Shown here: in pieces, positions 1-6,004 of the stretch
Numbering within the stretch: position 1 is the first letter of the stretch
How the letters are laid out: the number at the start of each line of letters is the position of its first letter
Assembly (NCBI GenBank): GCA_028818995.1
Contig: JAPPMR010000274.1
Location: 1 to 15,237, forward strand
Length of the DNA: 15,237 nt
Source: Candidatus Poribacteria bacterium
GTDB lineage: Bacteria; Poribacteria; WGA-4E; WGA-3G
Direction of reading: 5' to 3'
Position numbers and translations under genes: made by a program
The notes under the pieces: generated by a model
Seen by the model: only the letters and a program-made list of their open reading frames with translations
The model's database searches: none
Told to the model about the DNA's origin: nothing

Positions 1-53
1 TTGTAAACGCGCCGATATCAGATCTTAAGACTGCAAAATCGGCGCGTTTACAA
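1..53. repeat. Perfect 16-bp inverted repeat (GGCGCG-type palindrome)
   Basis: Bases 1-16 are the exact reverse complement of 38-53, with a 21-base centre. The arms carry the core ACGCGCC/GGCGCGT. The element starts at the first base of the window, so it may extend further left. It lies downstream of the minus-strand SpoIIM gene, where a transcript hairpin could form, but no T-run follows, so I do not call a terminator. The same core recurs at 54-84 and 7192-7216, which suggests a dispersed family. Confidence 0.85.
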
Positions 54-84
54 AACGCGCCTACCCTGTAAGAAGAGGCGCGTT
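54..84. repeat. 9-bp inverted repeat of the same GGCGCG family
   Basis: AACGCGCCT at 54-62 is the reverse complement of AGGCGCGTT at 76-84. A second short pair, TGTAAG at 67-72 and CTTACA at 95-100, is interleaved with it. The element abuts the palindrome at 1-53, so 1-100 is a composite of related hairpins rather than coding sequence. Confidence 0.7.
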
Positions 85-130
85 GGTAATCGGGCTTACA
101 AAGCCTCCAACAAGAAAGAGGGTGGAAAGA

Positions 131-1078
131 TTAGTCGGTTTTAGCAGGTTTCATGCCAAAGAGGTAGGTAAACAGAACGACACCTGTCACAGCACCAAAA
201 CCGATTTTGATAGCATTTGGCAACTCAGAAGGTGATACAAAACCTTCAATCGTCCCCGCCACGATGAGCAACGCGACACACCCACCAAGCATTTGAATAG
301 CGGTTCTGGCAGCATTTATCAACGCACGTTTCCGCGTGTATTGCGATGGCGCGATAAGCGAATACCCCAATTTCATGCCTGCCCCGCCAGCAATAAAAAT
401 CGTTGTGAGTTCAATATAACCGTGTGGCGACACAAACGACCAGAGCGCTAATGCAGCGCCATTGACATGACACAATCCCGCAACAGCCCCAATAACGATC
501 CCATTGTAGACTAAAATATAAACACTGCCTACCATAAACATGATGCCCCAAGCGAATGCAAGGAACGCCACCCGAATGTTGTTCGTCATCACAAAGGAGG
601 CAAAAAGATTTCTGTTTTCTGCTGATGTATCATTCCATGCATCACTACCCAGTTCTTTGATGTGGTTTAAAGTGCTTGGAGGAATGAGTTGCTCAGCAAA
701 TTCAGGAGTTCTCAAGGCACTCCAATACGTGCCTGCAAACGCTATGGTGAACATCAGGAAGGCAGCGCCAACAAAATAGATATTTTCTCGGAATACCTGC
801 GGAAAGCCGTACCGAAGAAACCGCCAAAATGATCCACGTTTTAAAGGTGAGGCTTGGTAGACAGTGGAATGTGCACGGGATGCCAACTCATTCAGGTAGG
901 TAACACATCGGTCCTGTGGAAAATCGCGACGCGCAACCGCTAAATCGGATGTTATACGCCGATACAGATATCCGAGTCGGTTGAGTTGTTGTGCATTCGC
1001 ATTTCGGGGCTGGTTTAATAACGTTTCCAACTCATTCCAAGCCATCTGTTTTTTCTCAATAAATTCAGCAGCAGTCAT
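131..1078 (-). CDS. SpoIIM-family (DUF95) integral membrane protein
   Basis: A 315-residue membrane protein of the stage II sporulation protein M family. A soluble, charged N-terminal part (about 1-95) is followed by hydrophobic segments near 101-119, 169-206, 222-242, 264-283 and 290-308. The segment SPHGYIELTTIFIAGGAG (217-234) matches the family's PHG-x-x-E plus glycine-rich helix signature. The ATG at 1078 is preceded by AAGGA at a good distance. In non-sporulating bacteria this family often sits beside RDD and other small membrane proteins in gene sets with MoxR/DUF58 genes. Here an RDD gene lies about 1.5 kb away on the other strand, which fits that association. Its biochemical role is unknown, and a sporulation role is unlikely in this apparently Gram-negative context. 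Stop codon TAA. Confidence 0.85.
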   Translation of the reverse strand: MTAAEFIEKKQMAWNELETLLNQPRNANAQQLNRLGYLYRRITSDLAVARRDFPQDRCVTYLNELASRAHSTVYQASPLKRGSFWRFLRYGFPQVFRENIYFVGAAFLMFTIAFAGTYWSALRTPEFAEQLIPPSTLNHIKELGSDAWNDTSAENRNLFASFVMTNNIRVAFLAFAWGIMFMVGSVYILVYNGIVIGAVAGLCHVNGAALALWSFVSPHGYIELTTIFIAGGAGMKLGYSLIAPSQYTRKRALINAARTAIQMLGGCVALLIVAGTIEGFVSPSELPNAIKIGFGAVTGVVLFTYLFGMKPAKTD

Positions 1079-1156
1079 GAATTAATCCTTGTTGTATATT
1101 TTTCTTGTTGGAGGGAAACCTTGTAATCTCGATTTATTACCCAGGGTTACTGACCG

Positions 1157-1381
1157 CTAAGTTAGCAGTGCTATGAGGGCAGTAATCGCTGCACCAACAG
1201 CAGTACACACAGTAAGTACATTCAATATCTTATTACTGCCTTCTTGACTACCTTCCAGTTTTCCTTTTATCCATCCGACATCGCGTTCCAAAGTTCCTAA
1301 ACGTGTACTATTTTCTTTTGTTTGTGCTTCAATCCGCGATAAGGCATCAAGTACTCTTTCTCGGAAAACTTGACCAGACAT
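1157..1381 (-). CDS. Small coiled-coil protein with C-terminal membrane anchor
   Basis: A 74-residue protein. Residues about 5-45 are charged and heptad-like, including RIEAQTKENSTRLGTLERDV, and suggest a coiled coil. Residues about 53-73 are hydrophobic and form one membrane helix at the very C-terminus. The layout resembles the XhlA haemolysin/holin-associated family and similar small tail-anchored proteins, but no phage genes are nearby, so I assign no function. The start is well supported: GGGAGG lies 8 bases upstream of the ATG, and a TTGACA/TATCCT promoter lies at 1412-1440. It is 78 bases upstream of the SpoIIM gene on the same strand and could be co-transcribed with it. Stop codon TAG. 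Confidence 0.7.
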   Translation of the reverse strand: MSGQVFRERVLDALSRIEAQTKENSTRLGTLERDVGWIKGKLEGSQEGSNKILNVLTVCTAVGAAITALIALLT

Positions 1382-1410
1382 CTCAAAACCTCCCGTGTGC
1401 AGTGTGTTTA

Positions 1411-1430
1411 CAGGATAGCATGCGATCCTG
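1411..1430. promoter_or_regulatory. 20-bp operator-like palindrome inside the promoter
   Basis: CAGGATAGCATGCGATCCTG is symmetric at 9 of 10 base pairs; only the A1417/G1424 pair fails. It covers the -10 box and half of the spacer of the minus-strand promoter, the classical place for a repressor site. It is too short and too near the promoter to be a terminator. No regulator gene is adjacent. Chance symmetry cannot be excluded. Confidence 0.45.
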
Positions 1431-1440
1431 CAAATGTCAA
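1412..1440 (-). promoter_or_regulatory. Sigma70-type promoter of the 74-residue gene
   Basis: Read on the minus strand, TTGACA (1440-1435) is a perfect -35 box. It is separated by 17 bases from TATCCT (1417-1412), a 4/6 match to the -10 consensus. The start of transcription would fall near 1405, about 24 bases before the ATG at 1381, leaving room for the GGGAGG ribosome site. Confidence 0.6.
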
Positions 1441-1496
1441 GTAAGTCTCAGGGGCATTCAATTGTTGAGCAGTGTTCTTGTGGGAGGGAATCAACG

Positions 1497-1519
1497 CTGA
1501 ATACGCGTTTGGTATTCAG
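1497..1519. repeat. 8-bp hairpin in the intergenic region
   Basis: CTGAATAC (1497-1504) and GTATTCAG (1512-1519) are exact reverse complements around the 7-base loop GCGTTTG. There is no T-run after either arm. It lies within the candidate insertion 1439-1669. Confidence 0.55.
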
Positions 1520-1543
1520 TGAGTTTGTAACCCCAATTTCTTT

Positions 1544-1607
1544 TGTAGGAGCGAGCTCCAGCTCGCGACCGTTCGTAATATGTCGCGAGCTGGAGCTCGC
1601 TCCTACA
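1544..1607. repeat. Perfect 26-bp inverted repeat (REP-like hairpin)
   Basis: Bases 1544-1569 and 1582-1607 are exact reverse complements with a 12-base loop, CGTTCGTAATAT. The arm core is GGAGCGAGCTCCAGCTCGCG, which itself contains smaller palindromes. Its strength, sequence composition and intergenic position suggest a dispersed palindromic (REP/MITE-type) element. No T-run follows, so terminator function is not supported by sequence. Confidence 0.9.
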
Positions 1608-1711
1608 GTAAGAGGTTTTAGATAAAAGAATAAATTATCGAGAATTGAATGACTCTGAAGTAAGTCTCAATGTAACAGTATGAAATATTCTGTCAATTAT
1701 CTGAATTTGAA

Positions 1712-1740
1712 ATGACATGTCTTTCAAGATGTGGTATCAT
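1712..1740 (+). promoter_or_regulatory. Promoter of the dioxygenase-RDD-membrane operon
   Basis: ATGACA (1712-1717, 5/6 match to TTGACA) lies 17 bases before TATCAT (1735-1740). The -10 box is preceded by TG at 1732-1733, making an extended -10 element. Transcription would begin near 1747, about 35 bases before the ATG at 1782. Confidence 0.55.
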
Positions 1741-1781
1741 GAAGAAGCAAATTTAAAATATACAAAAGGAGCGCTTCCGTA

Positions 1782-2603
1782 ATGGCGGATCAATCTAAAA
1801 GTTGGGCAGAATCGTATATCAATGACGGATATTTATTAGTTCCAGACCTCGTTACATCTGAAGAATGTGAAGGACTCAAATCAGAAATGCTAAAAATCTT
1901 TCGTGGCGATTATGAATGCAAAGCGATTCCGCCAATGCCCGAAAATGCGACAGAAACTGAGATATTGGATCGGATTATGTGTGTCGGCGAACCACATACA
2001 TTTAGTTCGCTCGTCCATCGTTATGTTGAACATCCGAAAATCTGTGCGGTGCTTCAAGAGATAGTCGGTGCACATATCCCGTTTTGGGATGGCGGTGTAA
2101 AGTGTATGCAGTCCATGATGTTGGGTAAGGTGCCAGGACACACGGGTAATCCGTGGCATCAAGACGAGCACCCGATACCGACGCGCGACCGCTCACTCGT
2201 TGGTGCTTGGATTGCATTAGATGACGCTACTATTGATAATGGGTGTCTGTGGGTATTGCCCAACAGCCATCGTTCCGGTGTCATTTATGATCGACACCCG
2301 CATAATAAACGCGATGAGTTTGACAGTTGCCACGAGGCGATGGGTTTTGATGATTCTGATGAAATCCCAATTGAGATGACTGCCGGAAGTGTTCTCTTTT
2401 TCAACGGTTATCTTTTACATCGTTCTAAAAAGAATAGAAGTGATAGTTATCGTCGTGTTCTGGTAAGCCATTATTGTTCAACTGCATCGTGGCTTGGATG
2501 GAAAGGACAACGTAATTATCGTGGTGTGGTCGTCATTTCAGGTGATGATCCTTATTCTGACGAAGGTTATGTTACGCCAAATGCTTGGGCGCGCTGGGAA
2601 TAA
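1782..2603 (+). CDS. Phytanoyl-CoA dioxygenase (PhyH) family oxygenase
   Basis: A 273-residue Fe(II)/2-oxoglutarate-dependent dioxygenase of the PhyH family, expected to be cytoplasmic. The facial triad is visible: H126 and D128 in NPWHQDEH (123-130) and H213 in FFNGYLLHRS (206-215). An arginine in SYRRVL (R224/R225) would bind 2-oxoglutarate. The cupin core is complete and length is normal for the family, so it should be active. The substrate is not predictable: PhyH proteins hydroxylate acyl-CoAs, natural products, phosphonates and others. ATG follows AAAAGGAG by about 10 bases. It heads a plus-strand operon, with the next start 14 bases after its stop. The two following membrane proteins do not reveal a substrate. 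Stop codon TAA. Confidence 0.88.
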   Translation: MADQSKSWAESYINDGYLLVPDLVTSEECEGLKSEMLKIFRGDYECKAIPPMPENATETEILDRIMCVGEPHTFSSLVHRYVEHPKICAVLQEIVGAHIPFWDGGVKCMQSMMLGKVPGHTGNPWHQDEHPIPTRDRSLVGAWIALDDATIDNGCLWVLPNSHRSGVIYDRHPHNKRDEFDSCHEAMGFDDSDEIPIEMTAGSVLFFNGYLLHRSKKNRSDSYRRVLVSHYCSTASWLGWKGQRNYRGVVVISGDDPYSDEGYVTPNAWARWE

Positions 2604-2617
2604 CAATTACAAATATT

Positions 2618-3430
2618 ATGAACGAACAATTATCAGTAGAAACCCCAGAACAGATTGACATCAACTATCAGAAAGCAGGTATCGGATCGCGTTTTTATGC
2701 GGCACTACTTGACACTTTATTACTTATGCTGATAATAGTTGTCGGCACTTACGTCAATATCAAATTTGTCACTGAACTTGGAGATATACTTGGTAACTGG
2801 CTGAGAGCAATTGGCGGAATTGTTGTCTTTGCTCTGTTTTGGGGATACTACATGGTATTTGAGATTACGACGAACGGTCAATCCCCTGGCAAACTTGCAC
2901 TCGGATTACGCGTCATCAAAGAGGGAGGTTACCCGATAAGTTTCGCTGATTCAGCTATCCGCAATTTAGTGCGGGTTGTTGATTTTCTGCCGTTCTGCTA
3001 TGGTGCAGGGTTGTTCGTTATGCTGATAAATAAGAATTGGCAAAGGTTAGGCGACTTAGCTGCAGGCACGCTTGTCGTTAAAACACCTCGAAAAAACCGA
3101 GAATTGGCTGGTGTTAATTCAAAGGTTTCTGCTCCTTCGGTCAACATCTCACGAGAAGAATCACTCTATACTGACTGGATAAAACCGGAATTGGTAACAG
3201 AGTCGGAGTTAGGTATGATACAGGAATATCTTTTGCGCCGTTCCACACTTTCTGCTATCCGTCTTACGGACCTCGCTCGAACCATCGGCTACCCTATTGC
3301 CGAAAAGATGGGAAGGGGCGGTGATATTCGCTACGACAAATTTTTAGAAGAAGTCTACACGTTGAAGACATCAGAGTCTCCTAAACCTGTTCAGGAAAAA
3401 GATGATAACCAACTTGAATCTACAGAGTAG
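2618..3430 (+). CDS. RDD family integral membrane protein
   Basis: A 270-residue RDD-domain protein. The family's Arg and Asp residues are seen as R25 and D32 in the first hydrophobic segment (GSRFYAALLDTLLLM), with the third at D146 in QRLGDLAAGTLVV. GQSPGKLALGLRV (88-100) and NLVRVVDFLP (116-125) are also typical. Three to four membrane helices lie within about 25-155. Residues 160-270 form a charged, probably cytoplasmic tail without a recognised domain. An in-frame TTG at 2585 would add 11 residues and overlap the upstream gene. I prefer the ATG at 2618, although its ribosome site is weak and may rely on translational coupling. RDD proteins have been linked to ion exchange or transport, but this is not established for most members. 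Stop codon TAG. Confidence 0.82.
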   Translation: MNEQLSVETPEQIDINYQKAGIGSRFYAALLDTLLLMLIIVVGTYVNIKFVTELGDILGNWLRAIGGIVVFALFWGYYMVFEITTNGQSPGKLALGLRVIKEGGYPISFADSAIRNLVRVVDFLPFCYGAGLFVMLINKNWQRLGDLAAGTLVVKTPRKNRELAGVNSKVSAPSVNISREESLYTDWIKPELVTESELGMIQEYLLRRSTLSAIRLTDLARTIGYPIAEKMGRGGDIRYDKFLEEVYTLKTSESPKPVQEKDDNQLESTE

Positions 3431-3438
3431 AACAGTTT

Positions 3439-4398
3439 ATGGAAATTGAATCACCGACAACAAATGAAAATGTCCCTCCTATACCGCGTTTGATGGGTTT
3501 CGGAGAACTACTTGATGCAACGTTTAGTTTCTACCGGACACATTTCCTGCGATTTCTTGGAATAACATCAATCTATCTTCTCGCTATGCTCATCGGATTT
3601 TCAATCTGTCTTTTGGACGATTCGGTAGGGCGAAATGAAAGGATAGCAATCTGGATCACAACGACAGGAGTTCTTTTTGGTGTTTCAATTTTCGTCGCAA
3701 GCAGCCTCATATCCGCAACTTCCCAAGCCTATCTTGGTGGCACTATTAGAATAGGTGCAGTGTTAAAACTGGGTATACGCCAATTTATTACATGTTTTGT
3801 CGGTGCGTTTCTTTTCGGATTGATCGGTATTATCCTCTCAACTCTCGTAGGACTTTTCTTTAGTGGACTCTTCAGTTTTTTAATGCAGATTCCTTTCAAT
3901 TTCTTCTTAACTTTTGTTTTGTCACTACTATCTTCTGTGATTGTGATTTTTGTAGCAGTATATTTCATAAGTCATTGGTGTTTCTTCGCTGCTGCAGTTT
4001 TAGTAGAAGGAAAATCTATATGGGACGGTATACGGCGTAGAGGTGAATTAATCAGGCGTAGGTCTTTGCAAATCGCCAGCATAATGACCGCAATTTTTCT
4101 GCTATATTTGGCTGTCAATTTTATATTCCGATTTGGCTTCGGTTTTCTGTTTATTTTAACAGAACACACCAACTTTGAAGAGTTAAGAAACGTGCTTCAG
4201 CCGGTATGGCTCATGCAGCTCCCTGTTTTTCAAAATGAACTTCGGCTTTCGCACCAACTCATGCATCTAATCAATTTAGGTATTGATACCATAACGATGC
4301 CGATTTGGGTTATCGGTGCTACGCTTCTCTATTTTGATCAGCGCATTCGGAGGGAAGGATTTGATATTGAAATGATGGCGGTGCGCCAAGGAGGGTAG
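3439..4398 (+). CDS. Six-helix membrane protein with C-terminal YFD-x-R-x-R-x-EG motif
   Basis: A 319-residue polytopic membrane protein of unknown function. An amphipathic start (GFGELLDATFSFYRTHFLRF, 20-39) leads into hydrophobic segments near 39-59, 68-92, 113-147, 152-178, 214-240 and 277-298. The C-terminal LLYFDQRIRREGFDIEMM (297-314) resembles the motif ending the loosely defined 'glycerophosphoryl diester phosphodiesterase membrane domain'/DUF975-like proteins that neighbour RDD and SpoIIM genes in many bacteria. No catalytic domain is present. It begins 8 bases after the RDD stop, so the two are surely co-transcribed and may work together. The family name is a resemblance from memory. 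Stop codon TAG. Confidence 0.75.
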   Translation: MEIESPTTNENVPPIPRLMGFGELLDATFSFYRTHFLRFLGITSIYLLAMLIGFSICLLDDSVGRNERIAIWITTTGVLFGVSIFVASSLISATSQAYLGGTIRIGAVLKLGIRQFITCFVGAFLFGLIGIILSTLVGLFFSGLFSFLMQIPFNFFLTFVLSLLSSVIVIFVAVYFISHWCFFAAAVLVEGKSIWDGIRRRGELIRRRSLQIASIMTAIFLLYLAVNFIFRFGFGFLFILTEHTNFEELRNVLQPVWLMQLPVFQNELRLSHQLMHLINLGIDTITMPIWVIGATLLYFDQRIRREGFDIEMMAVRQGG

Positions 4399-4401
4399 AA
4401 A

Positions 4402-4440
4402 ATGACATTGAGTATTATCTTCATGACTTGTGCCAGTTAA
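4402..4440 (+). other. 12-codon mini-ORF behind a strong ribosome site (possible gene remnant)
   Basis: AAGGAGG ends 7 bases before an ATG that opens MTLSIIFMTCAS and then a TAA stop. The ribosome-site-like bases are also the last Gln-Gly-Gly codons of the upstream gene, so they may be coincidental. Gene sets of this RDD/SpoIIM type often continue with further membrane genes, so this could be the decayed start of one, or a short translated leader. Weak evidence. Confidence 0.2.
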
Positions 4441-4481
4441 CTAATTGTTTTTGTTGTTTTCACAAATATTAGGTATTGTCA

Positions 4482-4564
4482 TATAAACATATCGTCCCTA
4501 CGGGACTGAAGAGGGCGCTTATTTCGTTTTTCTATAAACATATCGTCCCTATGGGACTGAAGAG
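4482..4564. repeat. Two 32-base direct repeats with an internal hairpin
   Basis: The 32-base unit at 4482-4513 recurs at 4533-4564 with a single difference (C4501 versus T4552), separated by 19 bases. Each unit contains GTCCC-TAC/TAT-GGGAC, a 5-bp stem, and the one difference falls in the loop, so the stem is conserved. The core ATCGTCCCTACGGGACTGAA resembles REP-type elements mobilised by IS200-like (RAYT) transposases, but no transposase is present. It lies between the convergent 319-residue gene and queG. Confidence 0.75.
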
Positions 4565-4661
4565 CATATCAACAATAGGAAACACGAACAAAAAGCCATT
4601 CTTATGTGAAATAATATTTTACAAATAGTTATTTAGCACAACTCGTTATCTTCTTGCCTTT

Positions 4662-5807
4662 TTACGTTTTGTCATCAGCAGTGACCTGCAGTGCATCCTG
4701 AATTTCTGAAATCACTTCAGAATCGTTTTCACACGCTAATTGAGTTTCCAATGCTTGTTCAGCATTTTTCCCTCCGATTTGCCCTAATGCCCATGCTGCG
4801 TGTCCACGAATTAAGGGTTCATCGTCGGTCAAAGCCTTTTTGAGAGCAGGCACGGCAGCGCGTGACCGCCAATTGCCGATAGCGACAATAACATTCCGCA
4901 AGAAACCTCTGCGCTTTGCACGTTTGATGGGACTTCCCTTATATTTCTTGCTGAATTCGGTTTGTGTCATGTTGATGAGGTTTAGCAGCTCAGGGGCGAG
5001 GTTTCCGTCGCGTGGTTGAAATGCTGGGTCAGTTGTAGGTGTTGCCTTACTGTTCCATGGACAAACCTCTTGGCAGATGTCACACCCAAAAATCAGGTTT
5101 CCGATCTCTGGGCGGAGTTCCTTCGGAATGCTATCCTTCAATTCAATCGTCAAATAGGAGATGCATAACCTTGAATCAAGCAAATTCGGTTCAATAATTG
5201 CGTCTGTCGGGCATGCTTCAATACACTTCGTGCAAGTGCCGCAACTGCCACGGAAAGGTTGTGTTTCTGTTTCCAATTCAATGCTAACAAGCACCTCTGC
5301 AAGGAAGTACCATGATCCCGAACGCCAGTTAATCAGATTGGTATTTTTTCCTATCCAACCGAGATTGGCTTTTTGGGCATATTCTCTTTCCAAAATTGGA
5401 CCGGAATCTACGAAAACGCGACTTTTGAATTCTGTTTCAGCGGTGTTTTTAATAAATTCAACAAGTAGTAGTAGGCGTTCACGAATGACATCGTGATAGT
5501 CATCACCCCATGCGTATCGAGATATTTGTCCACGACTCGGATCTTCTGCTAACGCTTTCGGTGTATCCAGCGTATAATAGTTCATCGCCAGACTAATAAT
5601 AGATTTTGTCTCTTCAAGAAGTTTTCGGGTATCTTCCTTGAGCGGTAGGTGTCTTTCAAGGTAACCCATTTTCCCCGCATATCCACTTTCAATCCATTGT
5701 CGGTAGCGTTGAATAGTTTGGCTCTGTTCGGCAGGGATAATCCCGACAAGTTCAAAACCGAGTTCGTGTGCGCGAGTCTGGATTTGTCGGGTTAATGTAT
5801 TTGTCAT
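4662..5807 (-). CDS. queG: Epoxyqueuosine reductase QueG
   Basis: A 381-residue cobalamin-dependent iron-sulfur enzyme that reduces epoxyqueuosine to queuosine at the wobble base of GUN-anticodon tRNAs, the last step of the pathway. The N-terminal corrinoid-binding part contains VFVDSGPILER, with D134 as the catalytic acid known from the family. Two [4Fe-4S] sets are complete: C189/C192/C195/C199 in GSCGTCTKCIEACP, then C215 and C242/C245/C249 in GCDICQEVCP. A C-terminal HEAT-like repeat (about 318-346, AVPALKKALTDDEPLIRGHA) helps bind tRNA in known structures. All key residues are present. It is a stand-alone gene, downstream of a TATAAT promoter and preceded by a weak AGAGAG ribosome site. 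Stop codon TAA. Confidence 0.96.
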   Translation of the reverse strand: MTNTLTRQIQTRAHELGFELVGIIPAEQSQTIQRYRQWIESGYAGKMGYLERHLPLKEDTRKLLEETKSIISLAMNYYTLDTPKALAEDPSRGQISRYAWGDDYHDVIRERLLLLVEFIKNTAETEFKSRVFVDSGPILEREYAQKANLGWIGKNTNLINWRSGSWYFLAEVLVSIELETETQPFRGSCGTCTKCIEACPTDAIIEPNLLDSRLCISYLTIELKDSIPKELRPEIGNLIFGCDICQEVCPWNSKATPTTDPAFQPRDGNLAPELLNLINMTQTEFSKKYKGSPIKRAKRRGFLRNVIVAIGNWRSRAAVPALKKALTDDEPLIRGHAAWALGQIGGKNAEQALETQLACENDSEVISEIQDALQVTADDKT

Positions 5808-5847
5808 TGCTCTCTATAAAGAAACTGAAAAGGTGCAATGAATTGCG

Positions 5848-5875
5848 ATTATAGAAAAATCTGAAAATATGTTCA
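5848..5875 (-). promoter_or_regulatory. Likely promoter of queG
   Basis: On the minus strand, TATAAT (5853-5848) is a perfect -10 box about 40 bases ahead of the ATG at 5807. Sixteen bases upstream is TGAACA (5875-5870), a 4/6 match to the -35 consensus. The surrounding DNA is AT-rich. Confidence 0.5.
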
Positions 5876-5913
5876 CATTTCAATGAACAACAATTCCCAC
5901 ACCATCGCCGCTG

Positions 5914-5933
5914 GCGAGGTTTCCTAACCTCGC
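5914..5933. repeat. 8-bp GCGAGGTT/AACCTCGC hairpin
   Basis: GCGAGGTT (5914-5921) and AACCTCGC (5926-5933) are reverse complements around TCCT. An overlapping alternative stem, TCGCC (5905-5909) with GGCGA (5913-5917), is also possible. It lies between pheA and queG, both on the minus strand. Only A and T mixtures follow, so I treat it as another intergenic palindrome rather than a proven terminator. Confidence 0.6.
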
Positions 5934-6004
5934 TAATGTAAAGTTAATTATGGGTTTTACTATAAACGCGTTTTGTTAATGGGGAGTCATCATTCAGAAA
6001 TGTA

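Larger units (their letters stand above)
1439..1669. repeat. Possible MITE-like insertion with 12-base flanking direct repeats
   Basis: AAGTAAGTCTCA occurs at 1439-1450 and again at 1658-1669. Just inside, CATTCAATT (1455-1463) is inverted as AATTGAATG (1643-1651), and the inverted match continues imperfectly to 12 of 14 positions. Direct repeats outside and inverted repeats inside are the layout of a small non-autonomous transposon with its target duplication. The inverted ends do not abut the direct repeats exactly (4 and 6 bases lie between), which weakens the call. Confidence 0.3.
1382..1781. other. 400-base divergent intergenic region rich in inverted repeats
   Basis: This gap separates the minus-strand 74-residue gene from the plus-strand dioxygenase operon. 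I see promoters at both ends (1412-1440 minus, 1712-1740 plus), an operator-like palindrome (1411-1430), an 8-bp hairpin (1497-1519), a perfect 26-bp hairpin (1544-1607) and an outer pair of 12-base direct repeats (1439-1450, 1658-1669). Open frames crossing this stretch run through the palindromes and have no supported start. I do not think they are genes. Confidence 0.7.

Noticed and set aside
1157..1381. Phage holin/XhlA gene as a sign of prophage
   Set aside because: The layout is similar, but no lysis, tail or integrase genes are nearby, and such small coiled-coil/membrane proteins are common outside phages.
2585..2617. TTG start extending the RDD protein by 11 residues
   Set aside because: It would overlap the dioxygenase gene and has no ribosome site. 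The ATG at 2618 begins a more typical N-terminus.
4482..4564. Possible CRISPR array
   Set aside because: There are only two units, the 19-base spacer is too short, and no cas genes are present. A REP-type doublet explains it better.
5161..5496. 111-codon plus-strand open frame
   Set aside because: It is antisense to queG, whose iron-sulfur motifs confirm the minus-strand reading.
5914..5933. Rho-independent terminator for pheA
   Set aside because: The hairpin is real but no T-run follows on the minus strand.
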